A stretch of 64,000 nt of DNA, taken from assembly GCF_900099995.1 (NCBI RefSeq), contig NZ_FNCZ01000009.1:96007-160006 (forward strand), written 5' to 3'. A program made the translations under genes and the position numbers. This document shows, in pieces, positions 16,444 through 25,737 of the stretch (its first letter is position 1; the number at the start of each line of letters is the position of its first letter). The notes beneath the pieces were generated by a model, which searched no databases, had not been told where the DNA came from, and was given only the letters and a program-made list of their open reading frames with translations. This DNA is from Winogradskyella thalassocola (GTDB taxonomy: Bacteria > Bacteroidota > Bacteroidia > Flavobacteriales > Flavobacteriaceae).

Positions 16444-18993
16444 ATGGATGATAATTTTTCCCCAAGAGTTAAAGATGTTATAGCTTATAGCAAAGAAGAA
16501 GCCTTACGATTAGGCCATGATTTTATTGGTACAGAGCATTTAATGCTTGGCCTATTAAGAGATGGTAATGGTAAAGCGATTGATATATTAAGTGCGTTAG
16601 AAGTCGATTTAAATCACTTAAGGCGCAAAGTAGAGATATTAAGTCCTGCTAATCCAAATATAGCAACAACATCTAACGAAAAAAAGAACTTACACTTAAC
16701 AAGACAAGCAGAACGTGCTCTAAAAACAACATTTTTAGAAGCTAAATTGTTTCAAAGCACCTCTATTAATACCGCACATTTACTGTTGTGTATTTTAAGA
16801 AATGAAAATGACCCTACAACCAAGCTTTTAAATAAGCTTAAAGTAGATTATGATAACGTTAAAGAAGAATTTAAATCTATGATAACTAGCGAAGATGATT
16901 ATTTAGACACTCCAAAAGCAGAATCGTTTTCTGATGACGATATGAATGACGAAGAAGAAGCAAAGCAAAATCCATTTGGTGGACAAACTAGCAAAACGAA
17001 TAAAAAATCAAAAACACCTGTTTTAGATAATTTTGGAAGGGACTTAACTGTACTTGCAGAAGAGGATAAATTAGATCCTGTTGTAGGTAGAGAAAAGGAA
17101 ATACAACGTGTTTCTCAAATTTTAAGTCGAAGAAAGAAAAACAACCCTTTATTAATAGGAGAACCTGGCGTTGGTAAATCTGCCATTGCTGAAGGTCTTG
17201 CCTTACGAATTGTAAAACGTAAAGTCTCTCGCACCTTATTTAATAAGCGTGTCGTAACTTTAGATTTAGCAAGTTTAGTAGCAGGTACAAAATATAGAGG
17301 TCAGTTTGAAGAACGTATGAAAGCCGTTATGAACGAGCTTGAAAAGAATGATGATATTATTCTTTTTATAGATGAAATTCATACTATTGTTGGAGCTGGT
17401 GGAGCCACAGGAAGTTTAGATGCTTCTAACATGTTTAAACCGGCATTAGCAAGAGGCGAAATACAATGTATTGGTGCAACAACTTTAGACGAGTACAGAC
17501 AGTATATTGAAAAAGACGGTGCTTTAGAACGTCGTTTTCAGAAGGTCATAGTAGAGCCAACTTCTGTTGAGGAAACTATTGAAATTCTTAATAATATTAA
17601 AGGTAAGTACGAAGAACATCACAATGTTAATTATACAGATGAAGCGATTGAAGCCTGTGTAAAATTAACGAGTCGTTATATGACAGAACGCTTTTTACCA
17701 GACAAAGCTATTGATGCTTTAGATGAAGCTGGCTCTCGAGTTCATATTACGAATATAGATGTGCCAAAACAAATTCTTGAATTAGAAAAGAAACTTGAAG
17801 AAGTTAAAGCAACCAAGAATAGCGTCGTTAAAAAACAGAAATACGAAGAAGCTGCAAAGCTTAGAGATGATGAAAAACGACTAGAAAAAGAATTGGCTAC
17901 TGCCCAAGAAAAATGGGAAGAAGAGACCAAACAGCATCGCGAAATTGTGACAGAAGACAATGTTGCTGATGTCGTTTCTATGATGACAGGAATTCCTGTA
18001 AATAAAATTGCGCAAAAAGAGATTACAAAACTCTCTAAATTACCAGATTTAATAAAAGGAAAAGTAATTGGTCAGGACCAAGCTGTTGCAAAGGTGGTTA
18101 AAGCTATTCAACGAAATAGAGCTGGACTTAAGGATCCTAATAAACCAATTGGATCATTTATATTTTTAGGACAAACTGGTGTTGGTAAAACGCAGTTAGC
18201 AAAGGTTTTAGCGCGTGAGTTATTTGATAGCGATGATGCCCTTGTTAGAATCGACATGAGTGAATACATGGAGAAATTCGCAATCTCTCGCTTAGTTGGA
18301 GCACCTCCAGGTTATGTAGGCTATGAAGAAGGCGGACAATTGACTGAGAAAATAAGACGTAAGCCTTATGCTGTAGTGCTTTTAGACGAAATAGAAAAAG
18401 CACATCCAGATGTCTTCAATATGTTGCTACAAGTTTTAGACGATGGGTATTTAACAGACAGTTTAGGTCGTAAAATTGATTTTAGAAATACAATCATTAT
18501 CATGACGTCTAACATAGGTGCTAGAAAACTAAAGGATTTTGGTAGTGGTGTTGGTTTTGGTACTGCAGCAGCAGTTGCCCAAGAATCAGACCATGCTAAA
18601 GCTGTAATAGAAAATGCACTTAAAAAAGCATTTGCACCAGAGTTTTTAAATAGAATAGACGATGTTATTGTCTTTAACGCCTTAGAAAAAGAAGATATTG
18701 GTAAAATTATCGATATTGAAATGGCTAAGCTTATAGACAGAATCAAAGACTTAGGGTACGAACTGAAGCTTACAGATAAAGCGAAAGGTTATATTGCTGA
18801 AAAAGGATTTGATAAACAGTACGGAGCGAGACCTCTTAATAGGGCGATTCAGAAATATGTTGAAGATGCACTTGCAGAAGAAATTATTAACTCTAAAATT
18901 CATGAAGGAGATACGATCTCAATGGATTTAGATGAAAAAAATGATGTTTTAAGCATTAAGATTAAATCTTCTAGTAAAACCACAGAATCATAA
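16444..18993 (+). CDS. clpC: ATP-dependent Clp protease ATPase subunit ClpC
   Basis: An 849-residue AAA+ unfoldase that feeds proteins to ClpP. Two Clp N repeats span about 1-145; an acidic linker follows (about 150-190). The first AAA+ module has Walker A G-E-P-G-V-G-K-S at 239-246 and Walker B with L-F-I-D-E-I-H; the second has G-Q-T-G-V-G-K-T near 575-582 and a C-terminal ClpB D2 domain. The middle domain is short and contains a UVR motif, [10 protein letters not shown] near 465, which distinguishes ClpC from ClpB or ClpA. Divergent from gyrA with 262 bases between them. A terminator follows at 19011. No McsA/McsB or CtsR gene is adjacent, as usual in Bacteroidota. Confidence 0.96.
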   Translation: MDDNFSPRVKDVIAYSKEEALRLGHDFIGTEHLMLGLLRDGNGKAIDILSALEVDLNHLRRKVEILSPANPNIATTSNEKKNLHLTRQAERALKTTFLEAKLFQSTSINTAHLLLCILRNENDPTTKLLNKLKVDYDNVKEEFKSMITSEDDYLDTPKAESFSDDDMNDEEEAKQNPFGGQTSKTNKKSKTPVLDNFGRDLTVLAEEDKLDPVVGREKEIQRVSQILSRRKKNNPLLIGEPGVGKSAIAEGLALRIVKRKVSRTLFNKRVVTLDLASLVAGTKYRGQFEERMKAVMNELEKNDDIILFIDEIHTIVGAGGATGSLDASNMFKPALARGEIQCIGATTLDEYRQYIEKDGALERRFQKVIVEPTSVEETIEILNNIKGKYEEHHNVNYTDEAIEACVKLTSRYMTERFLPDKAIDALDEAGSRVHITNIDVPKQILELEKKLEEVKATKNSVVKKQKYEEAAKLRDDEKRLEKELATAQEKWEEETKQHREIVTEDNVADVVSMMTGIPVNKIAQKEITKLSKLPDLIKGKVIGQDQAVAKVVKAIQRNRAGLKDPNKPIGSFIFLGQTGVGKTQLAKVLARELFDSDDALVRIDMSEYMEKFAISRLVGAPPGYVGYEEGGQLTEKIRRKPYAVVLLDEIEKAHPDVFNMLLQVLDDGYLTDSLGRKIDFRNTIIIMTSNIGARKLKDFGSGVGFGTAAAVAQESDHAKAVIENALKKAFAPEFLNRIDDVIVFNALEKEDIGKIIDIEMAKLIDRIKDLGYELKLTDKAKGYIAEKGFDKQYGARPLNRAIQKYVEDALAEEIINSKIHEGDTISMDLDEKNDVLSIKIKSSSKTTES

Positions 18994-19010
18994 ACAAGAC
19001 TCAATATTAA

Positions 19011-19042
19011 AAAAAACTCTTTCTTTATGAAAGAGTTTTTTT
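19011..19042 (+). terminator. Terminator of clpC
   Basis: AAAAAACTCTTTC pairs with GAAAGAGTTTTTT around a TTTAT-type loop, with a T run after the stem. Confidence 0.85.
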
Positions 19043-19073
19043 TATCTTATATTTTTGAATTCACACCATAGTC

Positions 19074-19445
19074 ATGAACGAAACCCTAAACTTCGATTTT
19101 TGTGATATGACAATTTATGACCATTATGTTATAGTTGTTATAAAAGAAGGCATTATTGTCTCTACAGAACACAACAATACACTCATAAAAGTAACAGAGA
19201 CTTACTTTTCAAACAAACCATTTGTTTATATTTCACACAGAATCCATTCCTATTCGGTAAATCCAGAAGTTTATTCTAAAACTGCTCAAATTAAAAATTT
19301 AATAGGCTTGGTCGTAGTTTCTAACAATTATCAAGCAAAAATTAATGCTCAAATAGAACGAATGTTTTTTAAAAAACCATTTGAAATTTTTAGCAAAATG
19401 GATGACGCTTTTGCTTGGGCTGATGAGATAATCGCAGCTCAATGA
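19074..19445 (+). CDS. Small SpoIIAA/STAS-like protein, uncharacterised
   Basis: A 123-residue cytoplasmic protein without signal peptide or cysteine motif. The alternation of strands and helices (Y-V-I-V-V-I-K-E-G, then a helix, F-V-Y-I-S-H-R, I-G-L-V-V-V-S, and a final amphipathic helix ending W-A-D-E-I-I) resembles the SpoIIAA-like/STAS fold found in many small flavobacterial proteins. I do not recognise a named family with certainty. It sits alone between clpC and the convergent hutH, with its own short leader. It is probably real because codon use and length resemble its neighbours and the frame is clean. Confidence 0.65.
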   Translation: MNETLNFDFCDMTIYDHYVIVVIKEGIIVSTEHNNTLIKVTETYFSNKPFVYISHRIHSYSVNPEVYSKTAQIKNLIGLVVVSNNYQAKINAQIERMFFKKPFEIFSKMDDAFAWADEIIAAQ

Positions 19446-19546
19446 GTTTAAATATCTATTTGCTAACAGAAGATTTTTCTACCTATATTAATTTCTCGCT
19501 GAGTTAAAAGAGCCTGTTTAAAAACAGCAGCAAACACTATTAACTA

Positions 19547-21100
19547 TTACTTTAAATCATAAGAATTCAAAAATAATTCTTCAATTTCAATATCAACATC
19601 CTTTAAAAATTGAATTGAAGCTTCTATAGAATTATGCAATACTTCATCTACTTTTATAAACGGCACTACTTTTCGGTATTGCTCTAAAAACGATTCTAAT
19701 AATGGTGATGTTTTTAAAGGTCTTCTAAATTCTAACGCTTGCGACGCATTCATCAATTCAATAGCAATAACGCGCTCTACATTTTTAACTAAGGTATACG
19801 CTTGTGTTGCGGCATTGGCGCCCATACTTACGTGATCTTCTTGTCCGTTACTCGACACAATACTATCTATGCTTGCCGGAGTTGCCATTTGTTTATTTGC
19901 ACTAACAATACTTGCTGAGGTGTACTGTGGAATCATAAAACCAGAATTTAGTCCTGGATTATCTACTAAAAATGCAGGCAATCCTCTTAAACCAGATACG
20001 AGTTGAAATACACGTCGTTCAGATATGTTTCCAATTTCGGCCATGGCAATTTTTAAATAATCTAAGGCCAATGCCAATGGTTGACCATGAAAATTTCCCC
20101 CAGAAATAATTAAATCTTCCTCATGAAAAATATTAGGGTTATCAGTTACTGAGTTAATTTCAGTCAAAATAACTTTTTCAACAAAATCTAGAGTATCCTT
20201 TGTTGCGCCGTGCACCTGTGGAATACAACGAAACGAATAAGGATCTTGAACATGTTCTTTTTCGCGTGTAATAAGCTCACTTCCTTTAAGAAACTCATTA
20301 AAGCGTCTTGCCACTTTGCGTTGTCCAGGATGCGGTCTTACTGCATGGACTAAATCATGAAAAGGATCTAAGCGTCCATCAAAAGCATCTAAAGAAATAC
20401 TAGCGATAATATCAGCTAAATACGATGTTTTATGAGACATTAATAATAAATACACACCATACGCACTCATAAATTGCGTACCATTTAATAAGGCTAAACC
20501 TTCTTTAGCTTCAAGTGTAATAGGCTTCCAATTAAATTTGTCTAAAAGTACGGCTGCATCATATTCCTCGTTATTATGTACTACTTTTCCTTTACCTAAT
20601 AAAGGCAATGCCAAATGTGCTAAAGGTGCTAAATCACCTGAAGCCCCTAAAGAGCCTTGTGTAAAAACAAATGGAAATATATCATTATTAAAAAATTCGA
20701 TGAGTCGTTCTACCGTCGCTAACTGCACTCCACTATGACCATAACTAAGCGATTGTATTTTTAAAAGCAACATCACTTTAACTATAGATTCTGGTACACG
20801 ATCACCTGTTCCACAGGCATGAGACATTACTAAATTTTCTTGCAATTGACTTAAATCTGCATCAGAGATTTTCACATTATAAAGCGAACCAAATCCTGTG
20901 TTAATTCCATACATTGGTTTTTTTTCATTGGCTAACTTTTTATCTAAATACGTTTTACATTTCTGTATATTATTTGCCGATGCTTCTGAAAGTTTTAGCT
21001 TCTTCTTTTCATAAAAAATATTATAAATTGTTACAATATCTAAAGCGTCAGAAGAAATGATATGATAGTTATCCATGAAGTGTATTTTATATGTCTTCAA
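19547..21100 (-). CDS. hutH: Histidine ammonia-lyase
   Basis: A 517-residue aromatic amino acid lyase that removes ammonia from histidine to give urocanate. The self-forming MIO cofactor derives from A-S-G at 153-155 in G-S-L-G-A-S-G-D-L-A-P-L. Y-G-I-N-T-G-F-G near 64-71 supplies the catalytic tyrosine loop, and later motifs N-F-H-G-Q-P and N-G-Q-E-D-H-V-S-M are family hallmarks. The start may be Met1 or Met9. No hutU, hutI or hutG is next to it, so the rest of the histidine pathway must be elsewhere, or the enzyme could use another aromatic amino acid; S-H in the substrate-selectivity region (M-S-H-A-C) agrees with histidine. Confidence 0.9.
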   Translation of the reverse strand: MKTYKIHFMDNYHIISSDALDIVTIYNIFYEKKKLKLSEASANNIQKCKTYLDKKLANEKKPMYGINTGFGSLYNVKISDADLSQLQENLVMSHACGTGDRVPESIVKVMLLLKIQSLSYGHSGVQLATVERLIEFFNNDIFPFVFTQGSLGASGDLAPLAHLALPLLGKGKVVHNNEEYDAAVLLDKFNWKPITLEAKEGLALLNGTQFMSAYGVYLLLMSHKTSYLADIIASISLDAFDGRLDPFHDLVHAVRPHPGQRKVARRFNEFLKGSELITREKEHVQDPYSFRCIPQVHGATKDTLDFVEKVILTEINSVTDNPNIFHEEDLIISGGNFHGQPLALALDYLKIAMAEIGNISERRVFQLVSGLRGLPAFLVDNPGLNSGFMIPQYTSASIVSANKQMATPASIDSIVSSNGQEDHVSMGANAATQAYTLVKNVERVIAIELMNASQALEFRRPLKTSPLLESFLEQYRKVVPFIKVDEVLHNSIEASIQFLKDVDIEIEELFLNSYDLK

Positions 21101-21175
21101 AATTGAGAATTATTTTGGATTTTACCATGGAATAATTAATATTTCATTCAATTCTAATCATTATCTTAGATTATG

Positions 21176-21183
21176 TATTTTTG
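21176..21183 (+). promoter_or_regulatory. Candidate -7 element of the first TlpA-like gene
   Basis: TATTTTTG matches TAnnTTTG and lies 21 bases before the preferred ATG at 21205. No clear TTG -33 element is seen. Confidence 0.4.
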
Positions 21184-21204
21184 ATGTTAAACAAATTAAA
21201 ATAT

Positions 21205-22557
21205 ATGAAAAGATTAATAGCCGTTTTTGTAGTTGCACTATGCTTTGCGTGTAATGAAGAAGCAAAAGTAGATTACACCCTATTTTCTGGTAAAATAGAA
21301 AACCCAAAAGACCTTAAAGTTACAATCTTAAAAGGACGCGAAAAAGTCAAAGAGATTACGTTAAACAATAACGGAACTTTTGCAGATACTCTAAAAGTTG
21401 AAGCTGGATTTTACAGCTTAAGTCACGGTGGTGAAACTTCCGCTATTTACCTTTCTCCAAAGGATAATATAAATGTAACGTTAGACACAGAAATGTTTGA
21501 CGAAACCATAGCTTACACTGGCGCAGGTTCTCAAAACAATAATTATTTAGCCGCAAAATATATGGCGAATGAAAATGCTAATATTGATATTGCAAAATTA
21601 TATTCTAGCAACGAAACTGAATTTCTTTCTGCAATAAATGATATTAAAAATTCTAAATTCAAACTTTTAAAAGTTCAAAAAGATTTAAATCCTGAATTTG
21701 TCAGTATAGAAGAAAAAAACATTAAATATGACTATCTAAGTTTTATTCAAAATTATCCTTCAGCTCATAAGTATTATTCAAAAAATGAAGCATTTATACC
21801 TTCACCTGAATTTATGAAGCCGCTTGAAAACTTAGATTACAAAAATCAAACGGACTATACTAGTGTAGAAAGCTATAAAAATTTAGTAAAAAATCATTAC
21901 GTTCAAAAAATTGGTGAAGCTGATAGTCCTACTGAAGTATTTGAATTTATTAATAAAGAAGCTTTTCCGGAACTAAAGAACGATTTAGCGAGTACACTTC
22001 AATACAGAATAGCTCCAAATAATGACGACAATAAAGTTTATTATGAAGGTATTATGGGATTATCTTCAGATGAAAAATTCAAAGACAACTTAACTAAAGA
22101 TTATAATAAAATTCAAAAACTTGTTAAAGGTATGCCATCACCTAAGTTTGTAAATTATGAGAATCATAAAGGTGGTACAACATCTTTAGATGATCTTAAA
22201 GGGCAGTTTATTTATATAGATGTTTGGGCAACTTGGTGTGGCCCATGTATTGCCGAAATCCCATCACTTAAGGAACTTGAGAAAAAATATCATGGAAAAA
22301 ACATTGCTTTTGTGAGCACTTCAATTGATGTAGAAAGTGCACATGATAAATGGGTTAAAATGGTTAATGACAAAGAATTAGGAGGCATACAACTTATTGC
22401 TGATAATAATTCAAAATCACAATTTGTTACTGATTATGCTATTAATAGTATCCCAAGATTTTTACTCATTGATCCTGATGGTAATATTGTGAGTGCAGAT
22501 GCTCCGAGACCTTCTGATCCAAAACTTATAGAGTTATTTAATGAATTAAATATATAA
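21205..22557 (+). CDS. TlpA-family thioredoxin-like lipoprotein 1
   Basis: A lipoprotein of about 450 residues: signal peptide M-K-R-L-I-A-V-F-V-V with lipobox F-A-C. The start at 21205 is chosen because it places the signal peptide at the N-terminus; a TTG at 21181 and ATG at 21184 lie in frame upstream but on the -7 element. Residues about 25-110 resemble the DUF4369 domain, followed by a helical linker and a C-terminal thioredoxin fold with redox pair W-C-G-P-C (about residue 343), cis-proline in N-S-I-P-R-F and G-N-I-V-S-A-D. It probably reduces or oxidises thiols at the cell envelope. The next gene is a shorter paralogue. A terminator separates them. Confidence 0.85.
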   Translation: MKRLIAVFVVALCFACNEEAKVDYTLFSGKIENPKDLKVTILKGREKVKEITLNNNGTFADTLKVEAGFYSLSHGGETSAIYLSPKDNINVTLDTEMFDETIAYTGAGSQNNNYLAAKYMANENANIDIAKLYSSNETEFLSAINDIKNSKFKLLKVQKDLNPEFVSIEEKNIKYDYLSFIQNYPSAHKYYSKNEAFIPSPEFMKPLENLDYKNQTDYTSVESYKNLVKNHYVQKIGEADSPTEVFEFINKEAFPELKNDLASTLQYRIAPNNDDNKVYYEGIMGLSSDEKFKDNLTKDYNKIQKLVKGMPSPKFVNYENHKGGTTSLDDLKGQFIYIDVWATWCGPCIAEIPSLKELEKKYHGKNIAFVSTSIDVESAHDKWVKMVNDKELGGIQLIADNNSKSQFVTDYAINSIPRFLLIDPDGNIVSADAPRPSDPKLIELFNELNI

Positions 22558-22581
22558 GCAAAACAATTTTATAAATGACAT

Positions 22582-22606
22582 AAAAGCCTTCTTTTGAAGG
22601 CTTTTT
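22582..22606 (+). terminator. Terminator of TlpA-like gene 1
   Basis: AAAAGCCTTC pairs with GAAGGCTTTT around a TTTT loop, with T run. Confidence 0.85.
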
Positions 22607-22669
22607 GATTTTATCATTTTTAGATAAAATTTTATAATAATTTTAAAATAGGTCTTACTATATAATGTT

Positions 22670-22677
22670 TATTTTTG
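22670..22677 (+). promoter_or_regulatory. Candidate -7 element of the second TlpA-like gene
   Basis: TATTTTTG fits TAnnTTTG, 22 bases upstream of the ATG at 22700, the same placement as in the paralogue. Confidence 0.45.
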
Positions 22678-22699
22678 CTTTCAAACAAAAAAACGAGTT

Positions 22700-23737
22700 A
22701 TGAAACGATTATTATCACTTTGCGTGGCAGTTACATTATTTGCATGTAAAGGAGAACCAAAAGATTATGTTACACTTTCTGGAAAAATTGCAAATCCTGA
22801 TGAAAGTAAAACCCTAAAAATATTTAAGCCAGGAGCTTACGAAAAGATAATTACCTTAAATGATGATGGTACATTTAACGACACATTAAAAGTTGAAGCT
22901 GGAGATTACAACTTTCAACACGGAAAGGAATACGGTCAGATATACTTAAAAAATGACAACGTGTCTTCTTTTGAAACGGATTATAATGCCTTTATAGATT
23001 CTGTTATTTTTAAGGGTGATGATTCTGATCTAAATAATTTTACGGTTCAATCCTTTTTAATTTCTAAAAATCACTTTACCGAAGATCTTGTTGCTACAGG
23101 TGATATGAGTCAAGTGGAAGAAGCTATTGTAGGTTATAAGTCTGCTTACGAAGATTTAAAACTTAAATATACTGACGTAGATTCTACTCATGTTGCTATT
23201 ATGGATAATAACATTAATATGACTGTGGAGCAACTTTCTAAATTTATGGAAAGTAAGCAAGCTAGACTTAATGCTTTTCCAAAAGGATCTCCATCACCTA
23301 TTTTTGAAAACTACGAAAATTATGCTGGTGGAAAAACATCACTTTCTGACTTAAAAGGTAAATACGTATATATAGATTTATGGGCAACTTGGTGTGGTCC
23401 TTGTATTAAGGAAATACCTTCACTTAAAAAAGTTGAAAAACAATATGAAGGAAAAAACATAGAATTTGTAAGTATTTCTGTTGATGAAGGTCGAGGTTAT
23501 AAAGGAGATCCTGCTGAAGCTTATAAAGGTTGGAAAAAAATGGTAAGTGAAAAGGAATTAGGTGGTATGCAGTTAATTGCTGATAATGGTTTTATGTCTC
23601 AGTTTATACAAGATTATAAAGTTAGTGGAATTCCAAGATTTATATTAATAGATCCTAATGGAAATATTGTGAGTGCAGATGCGCCAAGACCATCTAACTC
23701 TGCTTTAATAAATTTATTTAATGAGTTGAGTATCTAA
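22700..23737 (+). CDS. TlpA-family thioredoxin-like lipoprotein 2
   Basis: A 345-residue lipoprotein with signal peptide M-K-R-L-L-S-L-C and lipobox L-F-A-C, and a C-terminal thioredoxin fold with W-C-G-P-C near residue 234 and cis-proline loop S-G-I-P-R-F. It matches the preceding gene in the N-terminal DUF4369-like part (Y-V-T-L-S-G-K-I, L-K-V-E-A-G-D-Y) and the thioredoxin domain, but lacks about 100 residues of the helical middle. The pair arose by duplication; separate promoters and a terminator between them point to separate control. A Y-K-G-D-P-A-E-A-Y insertion after the second strand is absent from the first copy. Partner proteins are unknown. Confidence 0.87.
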   Translation: MKRLLSLCVAVTLFACKGEPKDYVTLSGKIANPDESKTLKIFKPGAYEKIITLNDDGTFNDTLKVEAGDYNFQHGKEYGQIYLKNDNVSSFETDYNAFIDSVIFKGDDSDLNNFTVQSFLISKNHFTEDLVATGDMSQVEEAIVGYKSAYEDLKLKYTDVDSTHVAIMDNNINMTVEQLSKFMESKQARLNAFPKGSPSPIFENYENYAGGKTSLSDLKGKYVYIDLWATWCGPCIKEIPSLKKVEKQYEGKNIEFVSISVDEGRGYKGDPAEAYKGWKKMVSEKELGGMQLIADNGFMSQFIQDYKVSGIPRFILIDPNGNIVSADAPRPSNSALINLFNELSI

Positions 23738-23755
23738 TTTCAACATCATTGAATT

Positions 23756-23792
23756 AAAAGCCTGTTTAAATAAATTTAAACAGGCTTTTTTT
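23756..23792. terminator. Bidirectional terminator
   Basis: AAAAGCCTGTTTAAAT pairs with ATTTAAACAGGCTTTT. It lies between the convergent TlpA-like gene 2 and nnrDE. Confidence 0.85.
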
Positions 23793-23798
23793 ATGTTA

Positions 23799-25352
23799 TT
23801 ATTTTTCTTGTTGCGGTTCTTCTTTTGGCGGTTCTGGTTGTTTGAATAAATCGATATAAGCTTCACCAATAGTTTCTATTATGTGACTCGCTATTAAACT
23901 TTGATAACCATAATCTTCTATGGAAATATCTGCGGATTTACCATGCAGATACACTCCAAAAATAGTAGCAGCCAAAGGCGTGTATCCTTGCGCTATTAAA
24001 CCTGAAATTAGTCCTGTTAACACATCACCACTTCCTGCTGTTGCCATACCTGGATTTCCTGTGGTATTTATATACAATTTATTTTTATTCACCGTGATGG
24101 AGTGTGCTCCTTTAATTAAGACAATAACCTTATACTTTTCTGAAAAAGCTTTTACTTTTTCTAGTTTTTCAAAATCATTGGACCATTTCCCTATTAACCG
24201 TTCTAACTCTTTAGGATGTGGTGTTAATACGGTTTGTGCTGGCAACAATTTTAAAAGTGATTTCTTTTGTGACAATATATTTAAGCCATCTGCATCAATC
24301 ACTAATGGAGCTTTATTTTTCTTTAAAAATACTTCAAGTGTCTTTGCCGTTTCAGCAGAAGTACCAAGTCCTACTCCAACACCAATTACAGTTGGTTCTA
24401 TATTGAAATTTATATTTGAAATATGCGTTTCAGAATCATCTGTAATCACCATTACTTCTGGTATAGCCGTTTGCAAACTGTGATATCCACATTTTGGAAT
24501 GTACGCCGTTACCAATCCTGCACCAGCACTTAAAGCTGCTCTACTCGCTAGATTAACAGCTCCTATTTTACCGTAGCTTCCTCCCAAAATCATCACATGC
24601 CCAAAATCTCCTTTATGCGCAAATTTTCTTCTCGGTTTATATATAGGTAAGACTTCATGCTTTGAAATCAACTCAACTTCCGTTTCGGTTTTTATTAAAT
24701 AATCACGATCTATACCTATATCCAAAACTTCCCATTGTACAGTATATTTTTCGGTTTCGGGTAAAAAGAATACCAACTTTGGAGATTGAAAACTCAAAGT
24801 ATAACCTGCATAAACAACAGCATTCTCTTCTTCTACGGCTTTATCTGTATATAATCCGGAAGGTATATCTATAGACAACGTAAATGCTTTGGATGCTTTA
24901 AATTTTTGAAATAAAACTTTTACCCAATCATTTGGAGGTCTATTCAACCCAATACCAAAAATAGCATCTACAATAATGTCATCCACACCAATTTCAATTT
25001 CAGTGAAATCTTCCTTGCAGCTCAACATTGTTGGCCATTTTTTAGTAACAGATTTAATACGATCGTAATTAATCAAAAAGTCTTTAGAACGCTTATCACT
25101 ACAATTCACTATATATGTAACCACATTATAGCCATGTGTTACTAAATGTCTTGCTAAAACAAGTCCGTCACCACCATTGTTGCCAATACCACAAAACACA
25201 TGAATTGGTACTTGTGCACCTTGCATTCGAGCATGCATCCAATTAAATATTTGTGTACCTGCACGTTCCATTAAGTCTGTAGAGGAAATATTTTGGCGTT
25301 CTGTAGTTAATTTATCTCCTTCGTAAATTTGTTCTTTAGAAAATAATTTCAT
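23799..25352 (-). CDS. nnrDE: Bifunctional NAD(P)HX epimerase/dehydratase
   Basis: A 517-residue fusion that repairs hydrated NADH and NADPH. The N-terminal YjeF domain (about 1-215) epimerises the R and S hydrates; it carries the conserved F-C-G-I-G-N-N-G-G-D-G-L near residue 53. The C-terminal ribokinase-like domain (about 225-505) dehydrates the S form using ADP; motifs are H-K-G-D-F-G-H near 245, P-H-P-K-E, and G-N-P-G-M-A-T-A-G-S-G-D-V-L-T-G near 435. The domain order and length are as in bacterial Nnr fusions. A short proline/glutamate tail (P-E-P-P-K-E-E-P) ends the protein. The gene stands alone between a terminator and the thr leader region. Confidence 0.95.
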   Translation of the reverse strand: MKLFSKEQIYEGDKLTTERQNISSTDLMERAGTQIFNWMHARMQGAQVPIHVFCGIGNNGGDGLVLARHLVTHGYNVVTYIVNCSDKRSKDFLINYDRIKSVTKKWPTMLSCKEDFTEIEIGVDDIIVDAIFGIGLNRPPNDWVKVLFQKFKASKAFTLSIDIPSGLYTDKAVEEENAVVYAGYTLSFQSPKLVFFLPETEKYTVQWEVLDIGIDRDYLIKTETEVELISKHEVLPIYKPRRKFAHKGDFGHVMILGGSYGKIGAVNLASRAALSAGAGLVTAYIPKCGYHSLQTAIPEVMVITDDSETHISNINFNIEPTVIGVGVGLGTSAETAKTLEVFLKKNKAPLVIDADGLNILSQKKSLLKLLPAQTVLTPHPKELERLIGKWSNDFEKLEKVKAFSEKYKVIVLIKGAHSITVNKNKLYINTTGNPGMATAGSGDVLTGLISGLIAQGYTPLAATIFGVYLHGKSADISIEDYGYQSLIASHIIETIGEAYIDLFKQPEPPKEEPQQEK

Positions 25353-25561
25353 GTAATAATATGTATTGTTTATTAATAGTATATCTCACATCCATAATTT
25401 CATTCTCTTTTAACTGAGAAGGTTATACTGCGGACATGTCGAATATTGTTTTAAAAGCGTTTGCAAATAGCAAGTTTCATTTCATTTTTAATAATTAGAA
25501 GACGTATTTTTAACAAATCCCTAAAAAGAAACGAATTGTTTTTTTATTGTTATAAAAATAA

Positions 25562-25569
25562 TACATTTG
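25562..25569 (+). promoter_or_regulatory. Candidate -7 element of the thr operon
   Basis: TACATTTG matches TAnnTTTG exactly. A transcript starting about seven bases later would begin right at the ATG of the leader ORF at 25577. TTG occurs at 25536, spaced 23 bases. Confidence 0.5.
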
Positions 25570-25576
25570 AGATGTA

Positions 25577-25678
25577 ATGAAGAAAAAAAATAACATATCC
25601 ATAATTTCCAATTCACACGCTATGTGTGCATTTATGTTTTTTATTTCAACAATTATTACCCTTTGGGGTAATTTATAA
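25577..25678 (+). promoter_or_regulatory. thrL: Leader peptide ORF of the thr operon (attenuator)
   Basis: A 33-codon ORF starts with M-K-K-K-N-N-I-S-I-I and ends F-F-I-S-T-I-I-T-L-W-G-N-L before TAA. The end contains two Thr and three Ile codons within six, a bias that fits ribosome-stalling control of threonine/isoleucine synthesis. Two small hairpins frame this part: CACAC/GTGTG at 25614-25628 and a 7-bp ATTACCC/GGGTAAT hairpin at 25655-25672 that includes one Thr codon. A weaker TGTCT/AGACA stem with following T-rich sequence lies at about 25699-25716. The ORF ends 59 bases before thrA. The symbol is used by analogy with E. coli; the mechanism is inferred. Confidence 0.65.
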
Positions 25679-25737
25679 TATGCTCTCCGTCCCTAATTGT
25701 CTATACAGACATTTTATTCTCTTAAAATATATTTAGT

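Noticed and set aside
25655..25672. Rho-independent terminator at the end of the thr leader
   Set aside because: The 7-bp hairpin is clear, but it is followed by TTATAATATG, not a T run, so I treat it as part of a leader structure and not as a proven terminator.
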